A stretch of DNA of 64,000 nucleotides from Natronorubrum tibetense GA33 (lineage in GTDB: Archaea > Halobacteriota > Halobacteria > Halobacteriales > Natrialbaceae), in NCBI RefSeq assembly GCF_000383975.1, contig NZ_KB913017.1:2531527-2595526 (forward strand). Direction: 5' to 3'. The notes beneath the pieces are model-generated. The model did not search any database and was not told where the DNA came from. It saw only the letters and a program-made list of their open reading frames with translations. Numbering within the stretch: the stretch's first letter is position 1; each line of letters starts with the position of its first letter. Made by a program: the position numbers and the translations under genes. Below, piece by piece: positions 44,958 through 54,409 of this stretch.

Positions 44958-45413
44958 ATGACTGAGTACCGCGGAACCTGGGACGCAGACGAGGTCGAGG
45001 GGTTTCTCCGCGAGGCGACGATCCCGATTCGACTCGCCACCCATCGGCCGGACGGCTCGCTGTGGCTCGTAACGCTATGGTATCGCTATCGAGACGGCGT
45101 ACTCGAGTGTGCGACGCAGTCGACCGCGGACGTGGTGGGCTTTCTCCGCAACGATCCGGATGTCGCGTTCGACATCTCGACGAATCAGATCCCCTACCGC
45201 GGAATCAGGGGGAACGGTACCGTCACGATCTCGGCCGACGACGGCACGCCCGTTCTGCGCGACCTCGTCGATCGCTATCTCGAGAGCGATGACTCCTCGC
45301 TCGCCAGGTGGTTGCTCTCGGACGAGCGCGAGGAGGTCTGTCTTCGACTCGAGCCGCGGGAGATCTACAGCTGGGACTTCAGCGATCGGATGGGTGGGAC
45401 CACCGACGAGTAG
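44958..45413 (+). CDS. Pyridoxamine 5'-phosphate oxidase-fold protein
   Basis: The protein has 151 residues from ATG 44958. The split-barrel pattern TIPIRLATHRPDGSLWLVTL then WYRYRDGVLECATQS and RNDPDVAFDIS is the PPOX/FMN-binding fold. Such proteins bind flavin or F420; the reaction is unknown. A second PPOX-fold gene lies at 53604. Confidence 0.85.
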   Translation: MTEYRGTWDADEVEGFLREATIPIRLATHRPDGSLWLVTLWYRYRDGVLECATQSTADVVGFLRNDPDVAFDISTNQIPYRGIRGNGTVTISADDGTPVLRDLVDRYLESDDSSLARWLLSDEREEVCLRLEPREIYSWDFSDRMGGTTDE

Positions 45414-45762
45414 GTCGAATTCGTCGGCTCGGTTTCGGAGACGTGTTCCCCGATTGTGGTGTACGCAGTGATTTCCAGCCGCTGCGATATCGAGATGCGG
45501 GTCGATGCGAGTAGCGCTCGTCGGTGCCTCGACTTTTTGCGGTTGCATTCGAGTCGGTAGCGCCTCGATAACAACGGTTGTGCGGGTACTCCGATGTGGG
45601 TGTGCAGTGCGCGCGGCGGATTCCGTGTCCTTTGGTAAAATGACCCAAACAGCTACGTTCGAAACTCACCTATCTCTACAGCAGGGAAATGCCACGCCAG
45701 CCGTACGCGATGGCCGGCACGCACCGGTCGGAAAGCCGACGTTAGAGCCTATTGCCTGGTAG
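45414..45762. other. Intergenic stretch before the HTTM gene
   Basis: This is 349 bases with no convincing gene. A 40-codon frame from ATG 45640 ends exactly one codon before the HTTM start (TAG directly followed by ATG), which could be a leader peptide, but its sequence has no family features. The segment must hold the HTTM promoter. Confidence 0.5.
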
Positions 45763-47367
45763 ATGATTCGAACCATACTCGTTCTCTTCGCGGCGCTCTC
45801 GACCCGCGTTCGAGAGCGGTTGCGGAATCCTACCTACATCGACCCGGAATGGGTCCGGATCGATACGCGATCACTGGCCGTCTTTCGTATCGTCGCGGGA
45901 GCGCTCATCATCGCGGATATCTTGCTCCGCTCGCGAAACTTCGGGTTCTTCTACACCGAAGACGGCGTCGTTCCGCAGTCGCTGGCGATGGAGCTATCAG
46001 CCGACAACGCCTTTTCCGTCTACTACCTCACGACTGATTCGACGATCATCGCGGCCCTGTTCGTCGTGCAAGTCCTGGTCGCGCTCCAACTCATCGTCGG
46101 CTACAAGACGACGCTCGCGACTATCTTCTCCTTCCTGCTCGTCATCTCGCTGGACCACCACAACCCGTTAGTGCTCAGCTACGCGGACGTGCTTTTCCGG
46201 CTGTTGTTGTTCTGGGCTATCTTCCTCCCGCTCGGGGAACGGTGGTCCGTCGACGCCCTCCACGCCGAATCGGACGCGCGCGCCGGCATCACGAGTCTCG
46301 CCTCCGCCGCGATACTGGCCCAGATCGTCTACATGTACTTCCACAACGGCTACCACAAGACGGAGTCCGAACTGTGGACCGGCGGGGAGGCGACCCCCCT
46401 GATCATGGGGCTCGACAACACGACGTTCCTCCTCGGCGAGTTCACGCGGAACGTCCCAACGCTCCTCCAGTACGGCGGACTGACGTGGTATTACATGCTG
46501 CTCTTCTCGTGGCTCCTCTTGCTCCTCCGCGGACGGGCCCGAACGCTTCTCGTCGCGATGTTCATCGGCGGCCACGCCTCGTTCGCCATCACGGTCCGGA
46601 TCGGCGCGTTTCCGTACGTCTCGATGATGGGGCTGGTACTCTTCTTACAGATGTCGTTTTGGGACGATTTGTCCGCCGTACGTCGTTCCGTCCCCGTCGA
46701 CAGCGGCCGGTTCGCGTCGCCTCGAGGCGAACTCGAGCGACTCGGCTCTCGGTTCCCGAAGGTCGAATTCGACTCCAAAACCCGGAGACGGATCACGTCG
46801 GGTCTCTCGACGCTCGTGCTGGCGCTCGCGATCGTGTCGGTCCTGGTGATTCCGGTGGTGTCACATCTGCCAATCGCCGGCTTTGTCGACGACGAGGACG
46901 GTCCCAAGGAGCGAGTCGACGACACCGCGGCGATCATCGGCGTCGATCAGCCGGAGTGGAGTGTCTTCGCCCCCCATCCGCGAACCTCCGACCGGTACTA
47001 CGTCTTCCCGGCGGCGACCGCAGACGGCGATTCGATCGACGTTTACAACGATCGGGCGGTCACGTACGAACGGCCGTACGAAGAACTCCAGCAACAGTTC
47101 GGGACGTACCGGGAACGGTTCTACATGAACAGCGTCAGGAGCGGCGGTCCCGACGACGTCGTCTCGGCGACGCTCGCGGACCATCTCTGTGAGACGTGGC
47201 AGGACGACCACGGCGAGGAACTCACGCAGGTCAACATGTACGTCGTCGTCGAGGACGTGACGCTCGAAACGATCGACGAGCCGGCGGATCGCGACAGGGA
47301 AATATACCCGATCTACGCCCACGGCTGCGGCGACAACAAGCCGCGTGAGATCGCGCCGCCTGAGTGA
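45763..47367 (+). CDS. HTTM domain membrane protein (vitamin K carboxylase-like)
   Basis: The protein has 534 residues. Residues 30-330 hold the horizontally transferred transmembrane (HTTM) domain: SLAVFRIVAGALIIADILLR, DHHNPLVLSYADVLFRLLLF, WAIFLPLGERWSVDA, YFHNGYHKTESELW. A single helix near 345-370 leads to a soluble C-terminal domain. HTTM proteins include gamma-glutamyl carboxylase relatives; bacterial and archaeal forms are uncharacterised. The stop of a small upstream frame abuts the ATG. Confidence 0.85.
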   Translation: MIRTILVLFAALSTRVRERLRNPTYIDPEWVRIDTRSLAVFRIVAGALIIADILLRSRNFGFFYTEDGVVPQSLAMELSADNAFSVYYLTTDSTIIAALFVVQVLVALQLIVGYKTTLATIFSFLLVISLDHHNPLVLSYADVLFRLLLFWAIFLPLGERWSVDALHAESDARAGITSLASAAILAQIVYMYFHNGYHKTESELWTGGEATPLIMGLDNTTFLLGEFTRNVPTLLQYGGLTWYYMLLFSWLLLLLRGRARTLLVAMFIGGHASFAITVRIGAFPYVSMMGLVLFLQMSFWDDLSAVRRSVPVDSGRFASPRGELERLGSRFPKVEFDSKTRRRITSGLSTLVLALAIVSVLVIPVVSHLPIAGFVDDEDGPKERVDDTAAIIGVDQPEWSVFAPHPRTSDRYYVFPAATADGDSIDVYNDRAVTYERPYEELQQQFGTYRERFYMNSVRSGGPDDVVSATLADHLCETWQDDHGEELTQVNMYVVVEDVTLETIDEPADRDREIYPIYAHGCGDNKPREIAPPE

Positions 47368-47499
47368 TGGGTATCGGCGATCGCTGCTCGAGGATTAGGG
47401 TCGACACGCTTGCTCCCGGCTGGTACGTGGACTCGATCTCGCTCTCGACGAGCCCCCAGAAACGGACCGATTCTTGTGCGTTCGCAGACCAACGTGCGT

Positions 47500-48291
47500 A
47501 TGGACGCGCCATCACTCGAGTTCCCGCCGGTCGGCCTCGGAACCATGGGTATCGACGATCCCGCGGTAATCGAGACCGCACTCGAACTGGGCTATCGCCA
47601 CCTCGACACCGCACAGATCTACGAGAACGAGTCCGTCGTCGGCGAGGGGCTTGCCCGCGCGCTCGAGTCGAACGCCGTCGACCGGGACGATGTCACCGTC
47701 GCGACGAAAGTCTGGGCCGACAGCCTCGCACCCGAGGACGTCCGCCGGACGACGCGCGAGAGCCGCGAGCGACTGGGCCTCGAGACCGTCGACCTCATCT
47801 ACGTCCACCGCCCGATCGACACCTACGATCCCGAAAGGACGCTTCCCGCCTTCGACGACCTCGTCGCCGATGGATTCACCCGTCACGTCGGGGTGAGCAA
47901 CTTCACCGTAGACGAACTCGAGCGGGCGCGAGAGATCCTCGACGAACCGATCGCGGCCCATCAGGTCGAGTACCATCCGCTGTTCCAGCCCGAGGGCCTG
48001 CTCGAGCACGCCCGCGAGCACGGCTACCCACTGGTCGGGTACGCGCCGCTCTCCGGTGGCCGCGTTCGCGACGTTGAGGCGGTCGCTGAGGTCGCGGCAA
48101 AACACGACACGACGCCCGAAGCGGTCGCGCTCGCATGGCTAGCGTCGAAGGAGGGGCTCGTGACGATTCCGAAGGCGAGCAGTCGGGCTCATCTCGAGGC
48201 GAATCTCGAGGCAGTCGAGTTGGAACTCGAATCCGCGGATATTGGGCGGATTGACGGTCTCGAGCGGGAAGAGGAGCTGTTTCCGGAGTGA
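47500..48291 (+). CDS. Aldo/keto reductase
   Basis: The protein has 263 residues from ATG 47500. The catalytic Asp/Tyr/Lys are visible in GYRHLDTAQIYENE and VATKV; the His is in YVHRPID. NADPH-binding blocks are VGVSNF, HQVEYHPL and TIPKASSRAHLEANL. It reduces aldehydes or ketones in the cytoplasm. The open frame back to 47410 has no family sequence. Several archaeal AKRs of this group accept xylose or methylglyoxal, but no substrate can be named here. Confidence 0.92.
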   Translation: MDAPSLEFPPVGLGTMGIDDPAVIETALELGYRHLDTAQIYENESVVGEGLARALESNAVDRDDVTVATKVWADSLAPEDVRRTTRESRERLGLETVDLIYVHRPIDTYDPERTLPAFDDLVADGFTRHVGVSNFTVDELERAREILDEPIAAHQVEYHPLFQPEGLLEHAREHGYPLVGYAPLSGGRVRDVEAVAEVAAKHDTTPEAVALAWLASKEGLVTIPKASSRAHLEANLEAVELELESADIGRIDGLEREEELFPE

Positions 48292-48558
48292 ATTCGTTCT
48301 CGAGGCCGGTGGCCGTGTCTGGTCGGTCTCGGCGAACGCCGACTCCGAACCGGGTCGAGCCAGTAGAGAGACGAACGGAAGATACTGATCGGTCGCAACC
48401 AATCGATAGACCAGGCCCACGGCGAGATTCGGATTCGCCTTCGACCAGGGTGGAGTTGCCGTGCTGCGTCGATCCGTCGGGACGGACGGCTGTTCGACGG
48501 TGAATGTCGACTTCCCGCAGCAGTATCGATCTATTTGGATTCGGACTTCTTCTCGCCA

Positions 48559-50883
48559 CTACACATCGTTGCTCAGACTGGCAAGTACGACATCGAGAGC
48601 AGCTAGAAGGCGGTCTGCGTGTTCCTTCTCGAACACGAGCGGAGGGCGGATCTTCAACACGTTATCGTGCTTCCCGGACGTACCGACGAGGATTCGACGT
48701 TGCCGAAGTCGATTGACGACTTCCGTCGCTTCGTCAGTTGCTGGCGTCCACGTCTCTCGGTCGGAGACGAGTTCCACACCGACCATGAGTCCGCTCCGTC
48801 GAATCTCGCCGATACGTTCGTACTTCGTAGCCAACTCCGATAGGCCGGAGTGGAGATACTCGCCGACTTCGGCGGCCTGTCTCAGAACCTGTTCGTTTTC
48901 GAGAACGTCGAGGACTGTGAGGGCCGCGACGGACGATACCGGATTTCCGCCGAACGTGCTGAATATGCCGGAGCCATCACGGAGCGTCGACAGGATCTCA
49001 GATCGCGTCACGACGGCGGCAACGGGGTAGCCGTTCCCCATCGGTTTGCCCATCGTGACGATGTCCGGAACGATGTCTGCCTCCTGAAATCCCCACGTGT
49101 TCGAAGCGGTTCGCCCGAACCCTGCCTGTACCTCGTCGGCGATGATCAAGCCGTCCCTCTCGCGCACGCGATCGGTCATCTCGGTTAGGTGCTCGCCATT
49201 CGGAGGAAAAATCCCGGTGCTCGTAAACAGCGGATCGAACATGAACGCAGCGGCCCCTACGTTTCGGCTTTCGAGCGCATCCAGCGCACCGATCATCGGT
49301 TCTGAACGTTCGGTCGTTTCGATCCAGTGGTGACTTGATCGCTGGACTGGCGGTGCGACAGTTTCGACGTGGGCCGGCCGGTTGCCGTCCGGCCAGTACT
49401 TCGGCGACAGCGACGCCGTCGATTCCGTAATGCCGTGGTATGCGTGATCAGCGACGATAGCCCCGTCGCGTCCCGTCGCAGCGGTCGCCAGTCGCCAGGC
49501 GATATCGTTCGCCTCGCTTCCCGAGTTGACTAACAACACCCGGTCGAGCTCGTCGGGCATCGTCTCCAACAGTCGTTCGGAAAGCGTGGTAACTGCTTCG
49601 TGCAAGTACCGCGTGTTCGTCGTCAACGTCCGAGTTTGTCCGGCAACGGCCGCCGCGACGTCGCGGTTTCCGTGGCCGAGGACCTGTACGTTGTTGTACG
49701 CGTCGAGGTAGCGGCGACCGTCCTGATCGAACAGCCAGACACCGTCGCCAGCGGCGAAGTGTACGGGATCGCGATAAAAAAGCGGTGCCGGCCCGAGAAC
49801 CTCGCGGCGACGCGAGCGCAGGTCGGACGTATCGGCCCGCTGGTACGGAACGTCTCCTTCCAGGGCGGCGGCTCGCAGCAGTCGCCCGATCACATCCGGA
49901 CCGGTTTCATCGAGCGCGATCAACGAATCCCACACTTCGGCGACGTCGGTGGTGTTGTGTTCGTAATTCGCACCTTCCCGTACGTGCATGATCCCCCTGA
50001 CGGCGAGTCGTCCCAATACGAGATCGGGCAGCAGCCGAAGTTCGTCCTCCTCGAGCGGCGTAACGGTCACGTATCCTCTGACTATGGACTGGGCCGCCGA
50101 CAGCGGATCGTCCCGGCGGGGCAGGACGTTCGCAAGCACGACGGCGAGGTCGCAGACGAGCGCCGTGTAGGTGAGATCACCGAAGTCCGTGATTCCACTC
50201 ACTCGGTTGTCGTCGTCGAACAGCACGTTGTTCAGCCCGAGGTCGTTGTGCACGACCTGGGCCCGAAGTGAATCGAAGACCGGGTCTACGTTCGCTTCGA
50301 AACGGTCGAGAACGCGTTCGGCGGTGGCGCGTCGCCGCTCGTCGTCGATCTGCTCGAGCATCGCGTGGAAATCGGAGGCGTACCGAAGATCCCAGAGTAC
50401 GTCGTACCTCGCGTCCGGATGGAAAAAGCCCCGTAGCGCCTTCCCCATCGTTGCGACGCACTCACCGTACGCGAACAGCGCGTCGCGTGAAAGCTCCCCG
50501 GGCGAGGGACTCCGCCCTGGAACGAACGAGTACAGTTGCACAAAGTAGCTGTCGCCGTCCTCGGTGACCGTGGTCCACGGCTCTCCATCAGTTGTCGGAA
50601 TGGGTTCCATTACCGGCAGGTCGAGATCGGCCCGATGTACGTGCTGAATTGCCTGCGTTCGGAGGTCGATCACGCCACGGTCGTCCGCTGAATTGAATAT
50701 TTTGAGGACGAATGCGTCATCGCTATCCGTATCGATACGGAAGTTCTGATCCCGCTCACCGCCCAGTTTCGTCGCCGTTCCGGATTCTCCGAAGGCACGA
50801 TCGGCGATCTTCGACGCTTTGGCGGCATCGATTGGCGGCGGGTCAGTCACGATCGGTTCGGAGCCGCGTATTTCGTCGATCAT
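48559..50883 (-). CDS. APH-type kinase fused to class III aminotransferase/phospho-lyase
   Basis: The protein has 774 residues from ATG 50883, preceded by GGTGG; a GTG at 50916 is the alternative. Residues 15-320 form an aminoglycoside-phosphotransferase-type kinase: catalytic loop VVHNDLGLNNVL and metal motif ITDFGD. Residues about 350-770 form a class III PLP enzyme: NSGSEANDIAWRLA, IIADEVQAGFGRT and the PLP lysine in VTMGKPMGNGYP. Kinase plus PLP phospho-lyase is the known logic of hydroxylysine and phosphoethanolamine breakdown. Here both steps sit in one chain, so a phosphorylate-then-eliminate reaction on an amino alcohol is the inferred role. Confidence 0.82.
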   Translation of the reverse strand: MIDEIRGSEPIVTDPPPIDAAKASKIADRAFGESGTATKLGGERDQNFRIDTDSDDAFVLKIFNSADDRGVIDLRTQAIQHVHRADLDLPVMEPIPTTDGEPWTTVTEDGDSYFVQLYSFVPGRSPSPGELSRDALFAYGECVATMGKALRGFFHPDARYDVLWDLRYASDFHAMLEQIDDERRRATAERVLDRFEANVDPVFDSLRAQVVHNDLGLNNVLFDDDNRVSGITDFGDLTYTALVCDLAVVLANVLPRRDDPLSAAQSIVRGYVTVTPLEEDELRLLPDLVLGRLAVRGIMHVREGANYEHNTTDVAEVWDSLIALDETGPDVIGRLLRAAALEGDVPYQRADTSDLRSRRREVLGPAPLFYRDPVHFAAGDGVWLFDQDGRRYLDAYNNVQVLGHGNRDVAAAVAGQTRTLTTNTRYLHEAVTTLSERLLETMPDELDRVLLVNSGSEANDIAWRLATAATGRDGAIVADHAYHGITESTASLSPKYWPDGNRPAHVETVAPPVQRSSHHWIETTERSEPMIGALDALESRNVGAAAFMFDPLFTSTGIFPPNGEHLTEMTDRVRERDGLIIADEVQAGFGRTASNTWGFQEADIVPDIVTMGKPMGNGYPVAAVVTRSEILSTLRDGSGIFSTFGGNPVSSVAALTVLDVLENEQVLRQAAEVGEYLHSGLSELATKYERIGEIRRSGLMVGVELVSDRETWTPATDEATEVVNRLRQRRILVGTSGKHDNVLKIRPPLVFEKEHADRLLAALDVVLASLSNDV

Positions 50884-51353
50884 CTCACGGCCACCTTTCG
50901 ACCGGAATTCATACACCGAACTGCTCCGAGTGGGCTGTTAAACATTTCGTGCAGCAGAACATCCAGTGTCCTCGAGATGTCGCTGCTGTCCGTCTCGTCG
51001 ACGGCGACCCGCAACGGCTCAGTCGTCGATGGGACGTAATTCCAGCGGAAGCCGTCGACGAATCGACTCCTGCTAGCCGAGTCGCAGCGGGATCGATCTC
51101 AGCACTACTGGATTACGTCCACTCTTGTGATGAGTTCGTTATCGCATGCATTTTTATGTTGTTCACCAACAGGACGAGGGTTCCGACCGCTCTTGATCAA
51201 CCGTATAGAATCACGTATTAGAATGAGGCCTCGGCACTCGAACAGGAACGACTTACATATACCGCGATATCATACCCAAAGAACCGCCACCAGAGAGCAA
51301 CTTCCAGCTGTCATTATACTCTGGTATAACGTCTATCTATATGCTGCTTTCGC

Positions 51354-51578
51354 ATGTCCGAAGTACCACTAGCACCACGGCGAGCAAGTGACGAAGTCAG
51401 AAACCTATCCGAAGACACGGCGGGTCTCGAGGTGTAGTGCTATCGTCAACGTACGGGTGAATGGATGAAAGAAGCTGAAGAACAGGGCTGTAGTCTCAGC
51501 CAGTACATCGACGATCTAACCCAAGAAGCTCGAGGGCACCGCCAAGATTGTGATATTTCAGTTGAGATAGAGTACTAA
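51354..51578 (+). pseudogene. Small AT-rich gene interrupted by an amber codon
   Basis: ATG 51354 opens MSEVPLAPRRASDEVRNLSE, then TAG at codon 28 (51435-51437), after which the same frame continues to TAA 51576 as a helical, charged protein (GEWMKEAEEQGCSLSQYIDD). Full length would be 75 codons. Small proteins of this style sit near haloarchaeal plasmid or virus modules, but I cannot name the family. An internal ATG at 51466 could still make 37 residues. Confidence 0.5.
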
Positions 51579-51591
51579 GCCCCTGATTCTA

Positions 51592-51747
51592 TCAGCTCGC
51601 GTCTTCCAGCTCTTTACCCGGAATCTCTTCGGTAGGAACGACTGCTAACTTCGAATCGTCTTCCTGTACCGTTTTATAATGGGACGGGAGTGGGGACGGA
51701 TTTAACCGGCGGTGTCGGGTAGTTCGAAATCAGTCTCTTCTGTACCT
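51592..51747 (-). pseudogene. Unassigned C-terminal gene fragment
   Basis: The minus-strand frame ending at 51592 reads LNPSPLPSHYKTVQEDDSKL then AVVPTEEIPGKELEDAS and a stop. It has protein-like composition and a natural acidic end, but no start codon; an in-frame TGA lies just upstream near 51748. It looks like the tail of a lost gene next to the aquaporin gene. Confidence 0.35.
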
Positions 51748-51775
51748 CGTCGCGGATTCGATTCGTAGAGATCAA

Positions 51776-52525
51776 CTACGATTCCATGGCGAACTCGTCG
51801 AGGACGGTATCGTCGCTGGATTTCGGTTTCGCCCTGTCGAGGGGCGTCGGTCGCGGCCAGAGGTAGCGCCACATGAGGCCCGCAACGATCCCGCCGAGCG
51901 TCGAGGCGACAATGAACATGACGGCGTCGAACGGCTGGATTCCCGCGATGCCCGAAGTGAAGATGCGGGCGAGGGCGACCTGTGGGTTCAGAAACGCCGT
52001 CGAGGCCGTTCCGATGATCCCCATGCCGACAGTAAAGCCCACCGCGAGACCGATCCACTCGCTGTTCTGGCGAATCATGGAGATGACGACCGACGCGAGC
52101 AACACAGTCCCGAGGAACTCGGCAACCCAGGTGGACGCGGGCCGTTCAACGGCGGAGATGGCGAACACCTCCCATCCGATCGTGCTCACGAACGTAAGTC
52201 CCGCGAGACCGGCGCCGACGAGGCCGCCAAGGAACTGAACTGGAATGTACTGCCGCGCGGTCTTCTGGTCCACGTCCCCGGTCACCAGTAGGGCGATGGT
52301 GACCGCCGGGTTCACGTGAGCACCGCTGATCGGCTTGAGCATCTGCACGACGACGAACAGCCAGCCAGCCGTCGCCAGCCCGATGAACAACACGCCGATA
52401 CTCGGACTCGCCCCCAGCATTCCGTCGGCGAGCAGTCCTGACGACACGAGGACGAAAACGAGCGTCGCAGATCCGAAAAGCTCCGCGACGAGTTTCTGTT
52501 TGGTAGTGAAATCGTTGCTAGTCAT
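51776..52525 (-). CDS. MIP-family channel (aquaporin-like) with altered second pore motif
   Basis: The protein has 249 residues and six hydrophobic segments with two half-helices, as in aquaporins. The first pore motif is intact: SGAHVNPAVT (N72-A74). The second is AFLNPQVALARIF (N180-Q182): Ala becomes Gln, and the position after it, normally the selectivity-filter Arg of NPAR, is Val. Such changes usually widen or alter selectivity away from strict water. It could carry glycerol, another small solute or a gas. It is not in an operon. Confidence 0.85.
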   Translation of the reverse strand: MTSNDFTTKQKLVAELFGSATLVFVLVSSGLLADGMLGASPSIGVLFIGLATAGWLFVVVQMLKPISGAHVNPAVTIALLVTGDVDQKTARQYIPVQFLGGLVGAGLAGLTFVSTIGWEVFAISAVERPASTWVAEFLGTVLLASVVISMIRQNSEWIGLAVGFTVGMGIIGTASTAFLNPQVALARIFTSGIAGIQPFDAVMFIVASTLGGIVAGLMWRYLWPRPTPLDRAKPKSSDDTVLDEFAMES

Positions 52526-52991
52526 CAGCTATCATGGAGGCCTCGATTGTATATATTCACATCCCCTAACCGCCGGACAGCGGCACTATCCACCTTTTTG
52601 GACGCTCCTCAAATCGAATTATCGGACTGGAGAACGTCACGCTCTCGAGAACGGATACGCGGTGGCTGTTCCGGCGGCTGGTCGCTGTCGTGCTCGACGA
52701 CGGAATTCGGTATGATCCTGTTTCTCCCACCGTCTACGTCGAGGACAGCAGATATGGCATCTCTTCGCGTAGACGCACAGAACTTTGCACCGACTTGTCG
52801 AGACGTTAGGCCGAACAGAACGGAATGGGCGTGTTAATCGATGGCCTCGGCACTCATAGGGCTCGTCACCACCGGGTGCCGAGTCCGGCTCGGAGCGAGT
52901 GAATCGTCATCGGCCACTCGAGCATAGCGCACTCTCTCAAAAGACGGTTTGGATTGCTCGAGCGGGGTCGGATACCGGTGTAGCTGATTCG
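52526..52991. other. Intergenic stretch without a supported gene
   Basis: This is 466 bases between the aquaporin start and the next small gene. Open frames here have no protein-like features. The 52526-52570 part is AT-rich and should carry the aquaporin promoter (TGTATATATTC near 52545). Confidence 0.55.
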
Positions 52992-53201
52992 TTACGACCC
53001 GTTTGCGAACGCGGCGTTGAACTCGTCGATCAGGTTCTCGAGTCGAGCTCGATTCTGATTCGAAAACGTTTGCGGGGCGCGGTCGGTGGCCGTCCGCGGG
53101 TCCGTCGTAGGGGTCGTCGTTTCGGCGGGGGTCGCTCGAGTTCGATTCGTTGGTCGGTCGTGCTGTCGTTCGGTCCGGGTTTGTAAGTGTTGTGTGCTCA
53201 T
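52992..53201 (-). CDS. Hypothetical small Thr/Arg-rich protein
   Basis: This is a 69-residue frame from ATG 53201. The first 45 residues are rich in Thr, Arg and Pro and probably disordered. The end (NRARLENLIDEFNAAFANGS) is a good amphipathic helix. A GTG at 53304 in another frame offers a 156-residue alternative with a GGAGG 10 bases upstream, but its sequence looks random. No family is recognised. Confidence 0.4.
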   Translation of the reverse strand: MSTQHLQTRTERQHDRPTNRTRATPAETTTPTTDPRTATDRAPQTFSNQNRARLENLIDEFNAAFANGS

Positions 53202-53320
53202 GTCGGTCGGATGGGGTTGTGTCGTCGGAAGGCGGTACTGGGGACTCGTCGGAGAGAGGGGGCGAGTTTACGCTACTACGTGTACGACCGACATCTGTAC
53301 TCACCCCTACAGGCTCCTCC

Positions 53321-53330
53321 GTTATAAAAG
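53321..53330 (-). promoter_or_regulatory. TATA box upstream of the small Thr/Arg-rich gene
   Basis: GTTATAAAAG (minus strand CTTTTATAAC) predicts a minus-strand start near 53298, leaving a leader of about 97 bases before ATG 53201. It is close to symmetrical and could also fire rightwards. Confidence 0.4.
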
Positions 53331-53603
53331 TTCATGATAGATAATTCTGCCACCGGAACTCGCATGAAAGCAAGCCCAGAGGTAGCAATTGGCACAGTCG
53401 GCTCGAGACGACGATCCGGATGACGTGACGGCCACGGTACCGAACCGGAGACGCGAGCCTCCCCGTCTCGAGAGTCGAGGCAGCCTCACGGGCGCTCGGA
53501 TGCACACACGACTTGAGACGGTACGGGTGAGAGTACTCGAGGTACCGACACCTCGGCACCCTCATGGCAATCGCTTTTGTCGGTCGCCGTCGCCGTACTC
53601 GTC

Positions 53604-53990
53604 GTGACGGTTCCTCCAGAGGCTGAACGACTGCTCGAGAGCGAGCCGCTGATGGCTCACCTCGGGACCAGCGTCGACGAGCGGCCACACGTCGCTCCCG
53701 TCTGGTACCGCTACGCGGACGACGACACCGTCGAGATCGTGACGACGGGTCGGAAACTGGCGAACATCCGTGAAAACCCCCGCGTCGCCCTCTCCGTGCA
53801 GGCCGACGACGCGGGCCGGACGCGCTGGATGGTGACGCTGCTCGGGACGGCAACGGTCGTCGACGACGAGGACGAAACGGCCGGCGCACGCAGACGAATC
53901 AACGAGAAGTACGACGCCGAACCGGGAGCCTACGCGGAGAACACCCTCGTTCGAATCGACGTGGGTTCGGCGAGTTACCAGACGTATTAA
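53604..53990 (+). CDS. PPOX-fold protein (FMN/F420-binding)
   Basis: The protein has 128 residues from GTG 53604. PPEAERLLESEPLMAHLGTS, RPHVAPVWYRYADDDTVEIV and RENPRVALSVQADD mark the pyridoxamine-phosphate-oxidase-like split barrel found in many haloarchaeal F420/FMN enzymes. The start follows the family N-terminus; the open frame to 53577 adds nine hydrophobic residues. Confidence 0.85.
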   Translation: MTVPPEAERLLESEPLMAHLGTSVDERPHVAPVWYRYADDDTVEIVTTGRKLANIRENPRVALSVQADDAGRTRWMVTLLGTATVVDDEDETAGARRRINEKYDAEPGAYAENTLVRIDVGSASYQTY

Positions 53991-54061
53991 CGAGCGGAGC
54001 GAGTCGCCTCGAACTGGCTTCAGGTGTACGCTGGCATCGCGAACGGCCACTCCCGCGATTC

Positions 54062-54409
54062 CTACCGGTCCACTTCTTCGAGAACCGACTCGCCCGTGCC
54101 GGGTTTCGACTCCCACTCCCACTCGTCTTCGACTCTGAGACGCCCATCGCCGAGTCGTTCGACGGTACCGACTGAGTGGCCGGTGGCCGTTTCGCCGTCC
54201 TCGTTCAGTTGTACGTACCGAACGTCCCACTGTGTACCGTCGAACGTCCCGACCAAATGCCCGTCCACGATGTCGCCACCGGAGTAGGCGGCGTACACTC
54301 GCTTCCCCTCCTGTTCGAACTGGAACGTCGTCTCCGCGCTCACTTCTCCCGCGTCGTCGTTTGCGACTCCGACGAGCGTCCGTCCGTCCAGTGACAGTTC
54401 GTCTGCCAT
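54062..54409 (-). CDS. Small beta-barrel-like protein, often labelled N-acetylglutamate synthase
   Basis: The protein has 115 residues from ATG 54409. The regular strands (RTLVGVANDDAGEVSAETTF, YAAYSGGDIVDGHLVGTF, VRYVQLNEDGETATGHSVG, RLRVEDEWEWESKPG) suggest a lipocalin-like small barrel. Databases tend to call such haloarchaeal proteins N-acetylglutamate synthase, which the sequence does not support (no GNAT motif). Function is unknown. Confidence 0.75.
   Translation of the reverse strand: MADELSLDGRTLVGVANDDAGEVSAETTFQFEQEGKRVYAAYSGGDIVDGHLVGTFDGTQWDVRYVQLNEDGETATGHSVGTVERLGDGRLRVEDEWEWESKPGTGESVLEEVDR

Noticed and set aside
45640-45762. 40-codon frame ending directly against the HTTM start
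   Set aside because: The coupling (TAG followed by ATG) is suggestive, but the peptide has no recognisable features or clear ribosome site.
52834-53304. 156-codon minus-strand frame from GTG 53304
   Set aside because: Although a GGAGG lies upstream, the TATA box is too close to include this GTG in the transcript, and the sequence is low-complexity without family features.
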